A DNA stretch of 64,000 nt, from NCBI GenBank assembly GCA_963772225.1, contig CAVYWD010000008.1:62001-126000 (forward strand), given 5' to 3'. Made by a program: the position numbers and the translations under genes. Below are positions 56,101-64,000 of the stretch, piece after piece; position 1 is the stretch's first letter, and each line of letters begins with the position of its first letter. The stretch comes from CAVYWD01 sp963772225 (GTDB lineage Bacteria > Myxococcota > Myxococcia > Myxococcales > UBA5297). The notes under the pieces were generated by a model that saw only the letters and a program-made list of their open reading frames with translations, ran no database searches and had not been told where the DNA came from.

Positions 56101-56228
56101 TTGTTGGCGGGTGTGATCTTTCCACGCGGGGCGGAGAGCTTCAGGCGGCTCGCGCGATCGGCCTTGGCGGTCGAGAGCGGAGAGAGGCACAGCAGCGCCA
56201 TGGACGCTGCGGCGGCGACCCTTTTCAT
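53195..56228 (-). CDS. Subtilisin-like (S8) secreted protease, one terminal frameshift
   Basis: Signal peptide (MKRVAAAASMALLCLSPLST...) then an I9-type propeptide, and the S8 domain: Asp in VAVLDTGIDYTH, His in GGHGSHVSG, oxyanion Asn in AAAGNAGSGP and Ser in SGTSMATPHTAG. A PA domain is inserted between His and Ser (ARHGAAAVAMINNAAGYPVY). Beta-rich C-terminal domains follow. The usual stop is reached only after a frame change at the AAAGGG run near 53262; then the protein ends SMIVNLDGKAGPRQVQLIEA R at 53195, about 1010 residues. The total is one base over a multiple of three. Role: extracellular protein digestion. Confidence 0.88.
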
Positions 56229-56421
56229 CGGTTCCTCCGAGAAAAACGCGGGGTATTTGGGCGGGCCAGGGGACGGCTCCCTGGAGTCTGGGCGAACGGA
56301 TTAACGAGCGGACGAGTGCTGTCGCCACTCTAACAGTTGCCCTTCGGCCGGAGAAGCGGGCTGCGGCTCGCCTGGAGGCCGGGCGGTTGCGCGGGCGGGC
56401 TCTCGGGCGGCGCGAGGCCGC

Positions 56422-57015
56422 CTACCGGCCTCTGGGGAACGAGGGGTAGCCCGCGGCCCGGAGGAGGCGAAAGAGCCGCAGCATCGGCAGCCCGACGACC
56501 GCGTGGTAGTCGCCGCGCACGGACTCGAAGAGGGCGATGCCTCGGCCCTCGATCCGATAGCCGCCGGCGCAGCCTTCCCACTCCCGCGTGTCCAGGTAGG
56601 CCTCGAGCTCGCGGCGCGTCAGCGGCCGCATGGTGAGCTGGACCGACTCGACCGCGACGCGGGTGCGAGCGCCGCCCGCCAGGGCGACCGCGGTGTGCAG
56701 CGCGTGGCGCCGGCCCGCGAGCGACGAGAGCTGGCGGCGGGCCTGGGCGCGGGTCGCCGGTTTGCGCAAGAGCTCGCCGCCCAGGTCGAGCGTCTGGTCG
56801 GAGCCGACGACCAGGGCGCCTGGGTGGCGCGCGGCGACCGCGTCGGCCTTCAGCCGCGCGAGGCGCCGGGCGAGCGCCTTGGGAGCAAGCCCCGTCGGCG
56901 CGTCCTCGGGCACGCCTGGCGCCTCGGCCTCGAACGGCAGGCCGGCGGCCGACATCAGCGCTCTGCGGAAGGCGGAGGTCGAGGCGAGGATGAGCGGGCG
57001 AGCGCGGCGCGCCAT
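56422..57015 (-). CDS. maf: Maf family nucleoside triphosphate pyrophosphatase
   Basis: ATG 57015 is preceded by AGGAAGG. The 197-residue protein shows the Maf signature ILASTSAFRRALMSAAGLPF (S-x-S-x-x-R), the catalytic-loop motif VVGSDQTLDLGGELLRKPAT and the late EWEGCAGGYRIEGRGIALFE with GDYHAVVGLPM. Maf enzymes hydrolyse non-canonical or modified NTPs (dTTP/UTP or m7GTP) and limit their incorporation. A Gly in CAGGY instead of the more frequent AGAY/AGGF does not decide the subfamily. Confidence 0.85.
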   Translation of the reverse strand: MARRARPLILASTSAFRRALMSAAGLPFEAEAPGVPEDAPTGLAPKALARRLARLKADAVAARHPGALVVGSDQTLDLGGELLRKPATRAQARRQLSSLAGRRHALHTAVALAGGARTRVAVESVQLTMRPLTRRELEAYLDTREWEGCAGGYRIEGRGIALFESVRGDYHAVVGLPMLRLFRLLRAAGYPSFPRGR

Positions 57016-57350
57016 GGCGTCCTTCCTGAAAGGAAAGGCCGGCGGGCGGCCCGAGGAGGGGCCGATTCTGCGAGGCCCCGACGGCGCCGGCAAGCGCGCT
57101 CGCGCGGGGCGTCTGTAGAGGACGCATCGAAGGCGGCCGCCCGGGAATGACCGGACGGCCGCTTTCAAATCGACAATGAACGCTCAGGATGGCTCAGAAG
57201 GGCAAGCCGCACTGTCGCCGATGTCCTCGAGCTCTCGCTGCTCCTTTGGGCTGAAGGTTTCGCGGCAGGCGGTCGGCATCCGAGCGCGACCCGAAGTGGC
57301 GCCTGAAAGTCGCCGGCGCTGTCTGGCCGGTTCGCCTCCGGCCGCCCTCG
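57016..57350. other. Intergenic region between cytochrome and maf
   Basis: It holds a hairpin (GCGGCCG 57133-57139 with CGGCCGC 57156-57162) that could end cytochrome transcription. A minus-strand frame ending ETFSPKEQRELEDIGDSAAC at 57184 is open but lacks a start of its own. Confidence 0.4.
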
Positions 57351-59381
57351 CTACCCGCCATTCGGGCCGTTGTGGCAGGTGTAGCAGCCGACCTGGGTCC
57401 CGGCGGTAAGCGTCTTGCCCGCCACGGTGCGCGTCGTGAACATCCGGGAGAGCACGGTGCCCCGATAGTCGGAGCCATGACAAGGCTGGCACGTCGACTG
57501 TTTGCTTTCGGCCTGGTTCGGGTGCGCGCTCGCCCAGGCCTGGCCCACCGGGTGCATTCCGTGCGGTCCGCCGAGGCCATTCGTGGGCGCCGACTGGTGG
57601 CAGGTCGAGCACTCGCCAATGGTGCCCGCATGGCCTTGCAGCTTCGTCGCGGCCACGTCGTCGTTGCCGCCGACGGCCCAGATCGCGTGGGTGCTGCCGT
57701 GGCACGCCTCGCACGCCAGTCCGCCGTGCCCTTTGCTCTTCCGGAACTGTTTGTTGGGCTCCTCGGCGAAGCGCTTGTTCGTAGCGAGGATGGGCGAGGC
57801 CGCGGCGTCACCCGTCGCGTAGGCATCGATGAAGCGCAGCCCGTCGGCGGCGGTCGGAGGCGCGTTGGCGACCGAGGTCTTGGCGACGGCGTCGTTCGCG
57901 TGGCAGCTCTGGCATCTGGGCAGGTCGAGCCAGGGGCGGCGCGCCTTGCCGTCGTTGGTGCCGTCCATGCTGCCGCCGGCGCGGAGCGGGCTCAGTCCGC
58001 CGACCGCCGACATGTTGCCGTGGCAGTTCTGGCAGTCGACCGCCTGGGTCATTGCGCCCCGGAGGCACTGCGTCGAGGCGCCGGGGTGGCACAAGTAGCA
58101 AGCCTGTTTCGCGGGAGCGGGCACCGAGCCGCCGACCGCGACCGGCGCGTCGGCGTACGCGGCCACTTTGTCCGAGTGGAAGGCGTGCATCACGTTCGAG
58201 AGCGTCTTATGCGCCGACTGCTGCGCGCCGGGCCCGGCGCCGGTCAGGTCGATGGCCGGCGAGTAGTGGCAGCTCGCGCACAGCACCGGCGCTTGCAGGT
58301 TCGTGCCCTGGTCGGCGTTGTGCAGGATGAGCACGTTCTGGCGCGCCTGGGTCTCGAGATCGGGATCGTTCGACCAGGCGGCGTCGCCGATCTGCGCCGC
58401 GGCGCCGCCCGTGGCGTGACAGGTCGCGCACGACGTCTCGTCGGAGACGGGCAGGACCGCGTCCGTCGAGGAGAGCGCGGCGCCCGACTTGTCATAGGCG
58501 GTGAAGCGCATGAGCGGGTAGTGGTTCGCCTTACCGGCGTCGTCGGTCGGGAAGATGGGGATCCCGGGCGCCTTGAAGAGGCCAAGGGTCGCGTCCCAGC
58601 TCAAGGTCGTGCCGCTCGCGCTGGGGGCCTCGGCGGGCATCCACATGCCCAGGAGGCCGGCACCGGTGGCGAGGGAGACCCCGTACTCCTGGCTGGCGTA
58701 CTGCCAGAAGTTGGTCTTGCCGATGCTCTTCGAGTTGATCGAGCCGCTCGCGTCTGCGACGGCCGAGTAGCGCAGACTCACCGCCGTGGAGTCGAGGAGC
58801 GTGGGCTTTCCGCTGGCGTTGCGCTGCACGACCTGTGCGTCGACCACATTGTACGGCGGCAGGATGGAGAAGACCGCGAAGCTCTTGTCCACGCAGTGCA
58901 TGCCGAGGTCGTTGTTCGCGAACACCGCGTAGGACCCGTTGGGCGCGGGCGTGGGGGCCGGCGTCGGCGTGGGAGTCGGCGTGGGAGTCGGCGTGGGAGT
59001 CGGCGTGGGAGTCGGCGTGGTCCCGGCAGCGAGGCGCCAGTCGGCCGTGACGGAGCCGCGGCTCGGCACCGTGACGGTCTTCGACGCGCTCTGGTACCCG
59101 GTCTTCGAGACCGCGATGAGGTGCTTCCCGGCCGAGGAAGCGAGCTTGTAGGAGCCGTCGCGCGCGGTCGAGGCGGTGCTCTTGCCATCCGTGACGGACG
59201 CGCCGGCGAGCGCGGCGCCGTGCGCGTCGGTGACATGGCCGACCACCGTGGGGCCCTGCGTATCGGATTCGATGGAGCTGTTGTCGGTGCCCACAGTGTC
59301 GGTGGTGCTGGCCGAGCCTCCACACGCCGCCATGGTCAGCGCGAGAAGGATGAGAATCGGGGGAATTCCGAGACGGTTCAT
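57351..59381 (-). CDS. Nine-heme c-type cytochrome lipoprotein
   Basis: ATG 59381 follows AAGGAGG. Lipobox LTMAAC; 676 residues. A carboxypeptidase-regulatory-like beta domain (VVGHVTDAHGAALAGASVTD) is joined by a Pro-Thr repeat linker to a domain starting YAVFANNDLGMHCVDKSF. Nine CxxCH heme motifs follow: CATCH, CASCH, CYLCH, CQNCH, CQSCH, CEACH, CSTCH, CQPCH and CYTCH. It resembles myxobacterial multiheme proteins of unknown electron partner. A surface-exposed lipoprotein with nine hemes suggests extracellular or outer-membrane electron transfer. It is transcribed alone. Confidence 0.9.
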   Translation of the reverse strand: MNRLGIPPILILLALTMAACGGSASTTDTVGTDNSSIESDTQGPTVVGHVTDAHGAALAGASVTDGKSTASTARDGSYKLASSAGKHLIAVSKTGYQSASKTVTVPSRGSVTADWRLAAGTTPTPTPTPTPTPTPTPTPTPAPTPAPNGSYAVFANNDLGMHCVDKSFAVFSILPPYNVVDAQVVQRNASGKPTLLDSTAVSLRYSAVADASGSINSKSIGKTNFWQYASQEYGVSLATGAGLLGMWMPAEAPSASGTTLSWDATLGLFKAPGIPIFPTDDAGKANHYPLMRFTAYDKSGAALSSTDAVLPVSDETSCATCHATGGAAAQIGDAAWSNDPDLETQARQNVLILHNADQGTNLQAPVLCASCHYSPAIDLTGAGPGAQQSAHKTLSNVMHAFHSDKVAAYADAPVAVGGSVPAPAKQACYLCHPGASTQCLRGAMTQAVDCQNCHGNMSAVGGLSPLRAGGSMDGTNDGKARRPWLDLPRCQSCHANDAVAKTSVANAPPTAADGLRFIDAYATGDAAASPILATNKRFAEEPNKQFRKSKGHGGLACEACHGSTHAIWAVGGNDDVAATKLQGHAGTIGECSTCHQSAPTNGLGGPHGMHPVGQAWASAHPNQAESKQSTCQPCHGSDYRGTVLSRMFTTRTVAGKTLTAGTQVGCYTCHNGPNGG
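58965..59025 (-). repeat. 12-bp in-frame tandem repeat coding the Pro-Thr linker
   Basis: About five units of GGCGTGGGAGTC (plus strand) encode the repeated Thr-Pro linker of the cytochrome. Copy number is probably variable between strains. Confidence 0.7.
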
Positions 59382-60180
59382 GTATTGACCTCCTTGAGCG
59401 AGGCAATCGCGTGTGCCGGCGTTCTTCGGCCGCGTGCTCGCAGCCGACCTTGGCGTACATGCGTTGAGAATAGCCAGTTGTCTGGCTTTCCTTAGAGCCA
59501 TTGTTTCTTGGCCTCGGTTCGAACAATTTCAAATTTATTTTGTCACAAAGAGGACATTCGAAAGCAGGACAGATAGGGCCCGCATCTTCCCGCCGCGATT
59601 CCACTCGAAATCGCCAACTTCTCCAACGCCGGCAAAGCATTGAAACAATCTTCCAGCAGTGCCGAAGGCATTCGGGTGGCGGGGCGGCGACGCTTCGAAA
59701 GCATCGCCTTTCGCATCCTGCGTCGCCTTGGTCCGGTACAACATCTACGCAAGAATCAATGGAGGCCTGTGGGCAAGCTCATGAGGGTAAGGAATTCGAA
59801 GGAGGACTCCTACTCCTGATGTCCGGGCGGCGCAAACCTGGGCGGCTCTCCGAATCTCCGCAGAACACGGCTGGGCGCCGATTGTGGGTTGAACCGATTC
59901 GCGGGTCGTTGAGGGCGAATCAACCCTCTGGACGCCGGCTTGGATTTCCTGCCGGCGAGCATCGGCAAGCCGGGCTCTTAGATGACCTCTCGTGAAGACG
60001 AACGGCCACCGCTCAGGTCGACCGTCGGGTTCCTCGAGGACTGGGCGGACTCTCTCCCCGCCGCCGCCCTGTCGCGCGGCGGTGGCTCTGGGAAGGCGGG
60101 GATGAGAGGACCCGCTGCCAGACGAACGGCATCAGGCAAGGGCGAATTTCTTGCCGGAGACTCGGCGGACCCGAGTCGGT
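59382..60180. other. Long intergenic region, relic frame only
   Basis: These 799 bases include the AT-richest patch of the right part (59515-59560), a likely promoter zone for the cytochrome. A plus-strand frame open from about 59573 to 59816 reads LEIANFSNAGKALKQ and RRFESIAFRILRRLGPVQHL without a start codon. It might be a gene remnant; no family is recognised. Confidence 0.35.
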
Positions 60181-62553
60181 TCACGAGGTCATGGCTGGCG
60201 TGTCGTCGGACGGGCGGGCGCCATCGCTCGGTGCGCGGTCGAGGAGCCGTTCGCGATCGAGTGGCAAGTTGATGGTGAACCGCGAGCCTCGACTCGGCCC
60301 GTCGCTCTGTGCGTCCACAGTGCCGCCATGCAACTCGACCATCCCCTTCACCAGCGCCAGCCCAAGGCCCAAGCCCCCCCGGCTTCGGTCGAGGGTGCGA
60401 TCCGCCTGCGCAAACGGCCTGAAGAGTCTCTTGAGCGTTTCCGCGTCGATGCCTATTCCGGTATCGGCAATCTCAATGGTGGCCCGTCCCCCTCTTGCTG
60501 CGACCGATACCGAAACCTTCCCTTTCTCGGGCGTGAACTTCGCCGCGTTGTTGAGGAGGTTGCCGACCACCTGGGCCAGCCGAGTCGGGTCTCCCTCGAA
60601 CCAGATTGTCTCTTCCGGCAGATCGACCGCGATTTGACGGCCCTCGAGCAGAGTGTGGTGGTCCTCGACCACTTGTCGCACCAGGACCACGAGATTGACC
60701 CGCGCGCGCTGCAAACGAATCTTGCCACGGGATATGCGCGTGACGTCCAAGAGATCGTCCACCAGGTGAGTGAGGTGGTCCGCCTGTCTTTCGATGACTT
60801 CGCGCGCCCGGCGGGCCTGCTCTCCGCCCGGCGCGGCACGGCCGAGGATGTAGAGGCTGTTGCGGATGGGCGTGAGGGGGTTGCGAAGCTCGTGCGAGAG
60901 CACTCCGAGGAACTCGTTCTTGCGCTCGTCGGCCTCGAGCAGCCGGGCGTTCGCGTCGCGCAGCGCCTCCTCCATCCTTTTGTTCTCGGTGATCTCCGTT
61001 CCCAGGACGGCAATTCCCTCCGCCGAGGGGGAGACGGTCATTCGATACCACGCATCGGTGTATTGCCCGCCGACCTCGAATCGCCGGGTCTCGCGCTTGT
61101 CCATCGCGTCGCGCAGGTTGTCCTCATAGGCAGTGCCGAGGTGTCTTGGAAACATCTTCCAGATGTCGTTGCCGAGAAAGTCTTCAGGCACCTTGCCTAT
61201 TCTTGACGCAAACCGCTTGCTGACGAAGGTGAACTTCCACTCGCGATCGAGCACATAGAAATCGTCCTGGATGCTGTCCAGGACCTCGGTCAATTTCTGG
61301 TTGGTGCGCTCGAGCGCCTCCTCGGCCCGCTGCCGGGCGGCGGCGACTTGGGCCTTCGTTTCCGACTCCCGGGCGCGAGCTTGGGCGCGGTGCATGGCAT
61401 CCGTGATCAAAGAAATCATCATGCCGCTCAAAACAAAGACCACCGCCGCCAGCCAATCCTCGGGCTGGCCGATGGACATCTGCCCCGTCGCCTCGTTCCA
61501 GTGGCAGTCCGCCAGGAACACTGAAAGGACTGTGGCCAAAAAGCCCGCCCGCCAGCCTCCATAGAGCGCGACCAACATCACCGCCGGGTAGGACAGCAAG
61601 AAGGGTGCGCGCGTCCCCAGGGTCTGCAAGAACGTCAGGCGCACGGCAGTCGCCGCGAGCACCACGGCCAGGGCCAAGGCATTTCTGTAGAGCAACGACC
61701 GCGATTCCCTTGCCGGCGGAATGAGAGGCAGATGGGATGCGCGAACCGCGGCGATGGAAGCGAGGAGCAGATAGGCCCCGCCAAGCCACTGCGCCGTGCG
61801 GCCCAGCCAGTTCACTGCGCTGCCCATGTTCAGCTGAATCATGACGCCGAACAGCCCCACCGCCAGCAGAACCAGGGCGGGGGCGTACCAGAACGTAAAC
61901 GGGAGCCGCGTCGCGCGCTGGCCGGAATACAACAGGGCGGCGGAGAGCACGAACATGGCGGTGGCGGAGATGAGCACGCCGTAGCGGACCGCCGTGCCGC
62001 CCTGGTCTGGGGTGAAGAAGACCGGCAACCGATTCGCCAGCGCGGCCCGCGTTATCAACCACAACGCCGCCAAGGCGGACGCGCAGGCAGCCCCCAGCCA
62101 AAGAGGCCTCGCCACGAGCGCTCGCGGCTGCCGCAGCGAGAAGGCGGCGCCCGCCAGATGGCACATCCCCGCCAGTAGAATGCCGGTGTTGAAGATGGTG
62201 ACATTGGTGTTCGCATTTCCGTGCGAAACGGCGTCCGCGAGGGTGCCCGCAAGACTCCACAGGATCACCCCGCACTCCAGAAGCAGCAATCCTGGCGCGC
62301 CTGACGCCAGGAAGCTCCGTCCGATGAGAATGAGAGTGCCCAACGAGACCAGCGTGTAGAAGGTGAAGCTCAAGATAAGCGTCAGGGTGCGGGACTCGTG
62401 GGGTTCGCTCAGGCCCGCCGCCCTGGCCGCGATGATGGCCGCCAAGAGGACTGGAATAGGGAGCCACGCCAAGGCCCCCATCCGTTCAAGGCCCGGCCGG
62501 GCGTACGCACTCGAACCAGGGCGACCCGCGCCCACTGCTGGATGGAGGCTCAT
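60181..62553 (-). CDS. Membrane sensor histidine kinase (7TM + DUF4118-like + PAS)
   Basis: A 790-residue sensor. About seven N-terminal membrane helices are followed by a DUF4118/KdpD-like four-helix membrane unit (LAVVLAATAVRLTFLQTLGT, YPAVMLVALYGGWRAGFLAT). A coiled coil and a PAS domain come next (VLDSIQDDFYVLDREWKFTF), then HisKA with the phospho-acceptor His in LSHELRNPLTPI, and HATPase_c with N (NLLNNAAKFTP), G1 (DTGIGID) and G2 (GGLGLGLAL) boxes. No receiver domain and no adjacent response regulator is present, so its partner is elsewhere. ATG 62481 is a possible alternative start. Confidence 0.88.
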   Translation of the reverse strand: MSLHPAVGAGRPGSSAYARPGLERMGALAWLPIPVLLAAIIAARAAGLSEPHESRTLTLILSFTFYTLVSLGTLILIGRSFLASGAPGLLLLECGVILWSLAGTLADAVSHGNANTNVTIFNTGILLAGMCHLAGAAFSLRQPRALVARPLWLGAACASALAALWLITRAALANRLPVFFTPDQGGTAVRYGVLISATAMFVLSAALLYSGQRATRLPFTFWYAPALVLLAVGLFGVMIQLNMGSAVNWLGRTAQWLGGAYLLLASIAAVRASHLPLIPPARESRSLLYRNALALAVVLAATAVRLTFLQTLGTRAPFLLSYPAVMLVALYGGWRAGFLATVLSVFLADCHWNEATGQMSIGQPEDWLAAVVFVLSGMMISLITDAMHRAQARARESETKAQVAAARQRAEEALERTNQKLTEVLDSIQDDFYVLDREWKFTFVSKRFASRIGKVPEDFLGNDIWKMFPRHLGTAYEDNLRDAMDKRETRRFEVGGQYTDAWYRMTVSPSAEGIAVLGTEITENKRMEEALRDANARLLEADERKNEFLGVLSHELRNPLTPIRNSLYILGRAAPGGEQARRAREVIERQADHLTHLVDDLLDVTRISRGKIRLQRARVNLVVLVRQVVEDHHTLLEGRQIAVDLPEETIWFEGDPTRLAQVVGNLLNNAAKFTPEKGKVSVSVAARGGRATIEIADTGIGIDAETLKRLFRPFAQADRTLDRSRGGLGLGLALVKGMVELHGGTVDAQSDGPSRGSRFTINLPLDRERLLDRAPSDGARPSDDTPAMTS

Positions 62554-63049
62554 GGAGAATCCGGGCGGTCATGGGTCGGTGGCTCGACCGACCGAACGTG
62601 TGAGGCAATGTTCTCACTCCACGTTCACAACATTGAGCGAAGTACAGCTCTTCTCCCACGCTGCGTCCGGAACGGAACACCGGGTGCCATTCTGCGCTCC
62701 TGGGGGAAGGTCGACCCCGCTCTCGAGCAGAGGGTCTTTGGCGAGGCGACCAGGACCCTGCCGCTCCTCGCGTCCTACGGGTTTCCCCAAGGGGCGTGGC
62801 GGAGCCGCCCCGCGGCGCGCTTGGCCGAGCGCTGCGCGGGTTTCAGGCCCGCCAACCTCGTCGCGAGCGCGCGAAGGCCGCGGCGGCAAGGGCCTTCAAG
62901 GTTGCTGAAGCGAGGGCATCCTGGGGCTCGCGCTCTCTCGGACAGCGGCTTGACAGGTCGGTCGCTGACGCATACGAGCAGTTGGATCGTGCTACTCCGT
63001 CCGGGGGTGACATCCCTTGGGAGCGGCAGCGGTCGAGGGCTCTTCTGCG
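62554..63049. other. Intergenic region upstream of CbiM-like gene
   Basis: These 496 bases lie between two divergent genes. A plus-strand frame with VDPALEQRVFGEATRTLPLL (about 62710-62790) is open but has no clear start or family. TTGACA at 62949-62954 followed by CATACG is a weak promoter candidate. No cobalamin-riboswitch box was found. Confidence 0.35.
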
Positions 63050-64000
63050 ATGCACATGGCTGACGCATTGATCTCGCCTTCAGTCGGAGGCGCCTTTTGG
63101 GGCGCCATGGCGGGCGGCGTCGCGTGGACAGCGCGGCGGATCGCGCGCGCGCCCGACGAGCGCAGGACCGCTCTCATGGGCGTCCTGGGCGCGTTCGTCT
63201 TCGCGGCGCAGATGATCAACTTCTCCATTCCCGGGACGGGCTCGTCGGGGCACCTGGGGGGCGGCCTGCTCCTGGCGATCCTCGTGGGCCCCGACGCCGC
63301 GTTCCTGGTGATGACCTCGGTGCTCGTCGTCCAGGCGCTCTTGTTCGCCGACGGCGGGCTGCTCGCCCTGGGCTGCAACGTCATCAACCTGGGCTTCACG
63401 ACCTGCGGGGTGGCCTATCCGCTCGTCTTCCGGCCCTTGGCGGGCCAGCGGCCCTCGGGCGCGAGGCTGTGGGGCGCGTGCATCGCGGCGGCCGTCCTGG
63501 GGCTTCAGCTGGGCGCGCTCGGGGTGGTCCTCGAGACCGCGGCGTCGGGGCTGGTCGGCCTGCCGCTCAAGGCGTTCCTCGCGCTCATGCTGCCCATCCA
63601 CCTGGCCATCGGGCTCGTGGAGGGCGCCGTCACCGCGGCGGTGATCCAGGCGCTGTGGAAGGCGCGCCCCGACCTGGCGGAGAGCGCGGCCCGCGAGCCC
63701 GCGCGGTCCTCGGCCTTGCGCGCCGCGCTCGCGCTGGGAATCTGCGCGGCGCTGATCGCCGGGGGCCTCTCCCGCTTCGCGTCGACCGCGCCGGACGGCC
63801 TCGAGTGGTCGCTCGCGAAGGCGCTGGGGCGGCCGGAGCTGGCGCCGCCGGGCACGCCGGTCCACTCGGCGCTCGCCCGCGCCCAGGCGTCCACCGCGCT
63901 CTTCCCCGGCTATGGCGCGGGCGAGGGCGCGGCCCCAAAGCCGGCCGTCTCCCTGCCGGGCCTCGCCGGCGCGGGGGTGACGCTGCTGCTCGCGCTCGCC
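63050..64000 (+). CDS. CbiM/NikM-type ECF cobalt/nickel transporter component, partial
   Basis: The start MHMADALISPSVGGAFWG is the conserved metal-binding N-terminus of CbiM/NikM, where the first Met-His-x-x residues coordinate Ni(II) or Co(II). Six to seven membrane helices follow (MGVLGAFVFAAQMINFSIPG, GNVINLGF-like CNVINLGFTTCGVAYPL). After about residue 240 a linker and a PDGLEWSLAKALG motif of the CbiN/PDGLE type appear, so M and N components seem fused. The ATPase and CbiQ partners should follow beyond the window edge, where this gene is cut. ATG 63056 is an alternative start. Confidence 0.88.
   Translation, partial: MHMADALISPSVGGAFWGAMAGGVAWTARRIARAPDERRTALMGVLGAFVFAAQMINFSIPGTGSSGHLGGGLLLAILVGPDAAFLVMTSVLVVQALLFADGGLLALGCNVINLGFTTCGVAYPLVFRPLAGQRPSGARLWGACIAAAVLGLQLGALGVVLETAASGLVGLPLKAFLALMLPIHLAIGLVEGAVTAAVIQALWKARPDLAESAAREPARSSALRAALALGICAALIAGGLSRFASTAPDGLEWSLAKALGRPELAPPGTPVHSALARAQASTALFPGYGAGEGAAPKPAVSLPGLAGAGVTLLLALA

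Noticed and set aside
57372..59495. Plus-strand open frame of 707 codons
   Set aside because: It is antisense to the nine-heme cytochrome gene and has mirror-frame composition.
62554..63049. Cobalamin or metal riboswitch before the CbiM-like gene
   Set aside because: No B12-box-like GCCACTG sequence or conserved junction was found by eye; a covariance-model search would be decisive.

Overview
The window is GC-rich (about two thirds G+C by eye). It reads like an accessory region of a Myxococcota (deltaproteobacterial) chromosome that ends in more core-like DNA. The clues are large secreted lipoproteins with a lipobox followed by Asp-Ala-Gly linkers, a GH9 cellulase ending in a Cys/hydrophobic/Arg tail like MYXO-CTERM, trypsin-like and subtilisin-like exoproteases, and a nine-heme c-type cytochrome lipoprotein. 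The taxon is inferred from gene style, not from a marker gene. No rRNA, tRNA or CRISPR array was recognised.

Region 1 (1-6.6 kb) is a graveyard. It holds right and left ends and transposase pieces of one IS91-like (HUH/Y2) element family, an NAD(P)-binding reductase broken by an 11-bp tandem duplication, a c-type cytochrome fragment, a frameshifted DAG-linker lipoprotein and a TetR regulator. Region 2 (7-28 kb) carries surface and secreted enzymes: a beta-helix lipoprotein, an SGNH hydrolase with InlB-like repeats, a TetR/SRPBCC pair behind a palindromic operator, a Cys-rich lipoprotein of about 1450 residues, a DUF4185 lipoprotein with propeller-like repeats, and a zinc metalloprotease with tectonin-like repeats. 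Decayed genes lie between them, including a chemoreceptor cut by an IS91-like relic.

Region 3 (28.5-41 kb) starts with an IS21-like element that has a ParB-like gene upstream of istA and a small ORF overlapping istB; istA/istB is internally deleted. A 421-bp internally deleted IS91-like element and a broken membrane protein follow, then two trypsin-like proteases around a lipoprotein of about 1450 residues with a permuted NlpC/P60 (YiiX-like) domain, and another IS91-like transposase relic. Region 4 (41-64 kb) is denser and looks vertically inherited: GH9 cellulase, cupin, TlpA thioredoxin, a CFI-box protein, coiled-coil membrane proteins, PD-(D/E)XK nuclease, RsmE, an SGNH lipoprotein, GNAT, S8 protease, Maf, the nine-heme cytochrome, a hybrid-sensor-like histidine kinase and a CbiM-type nickel/cobalt transporter running off the end.

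The functional theme is extracellular degradation (cellulose, glycans, esters, proteins, peptidoglycan-like amides) by proteins anchored at the cell surface, in a region reshuffled by IS91-like and IS21-like elements and by small palindromic repeats. At least five long genes carry a single-base frameshift that a shift of frame repairs exactly. That pattern fits assembly indels at least as well as true pseudogenes.
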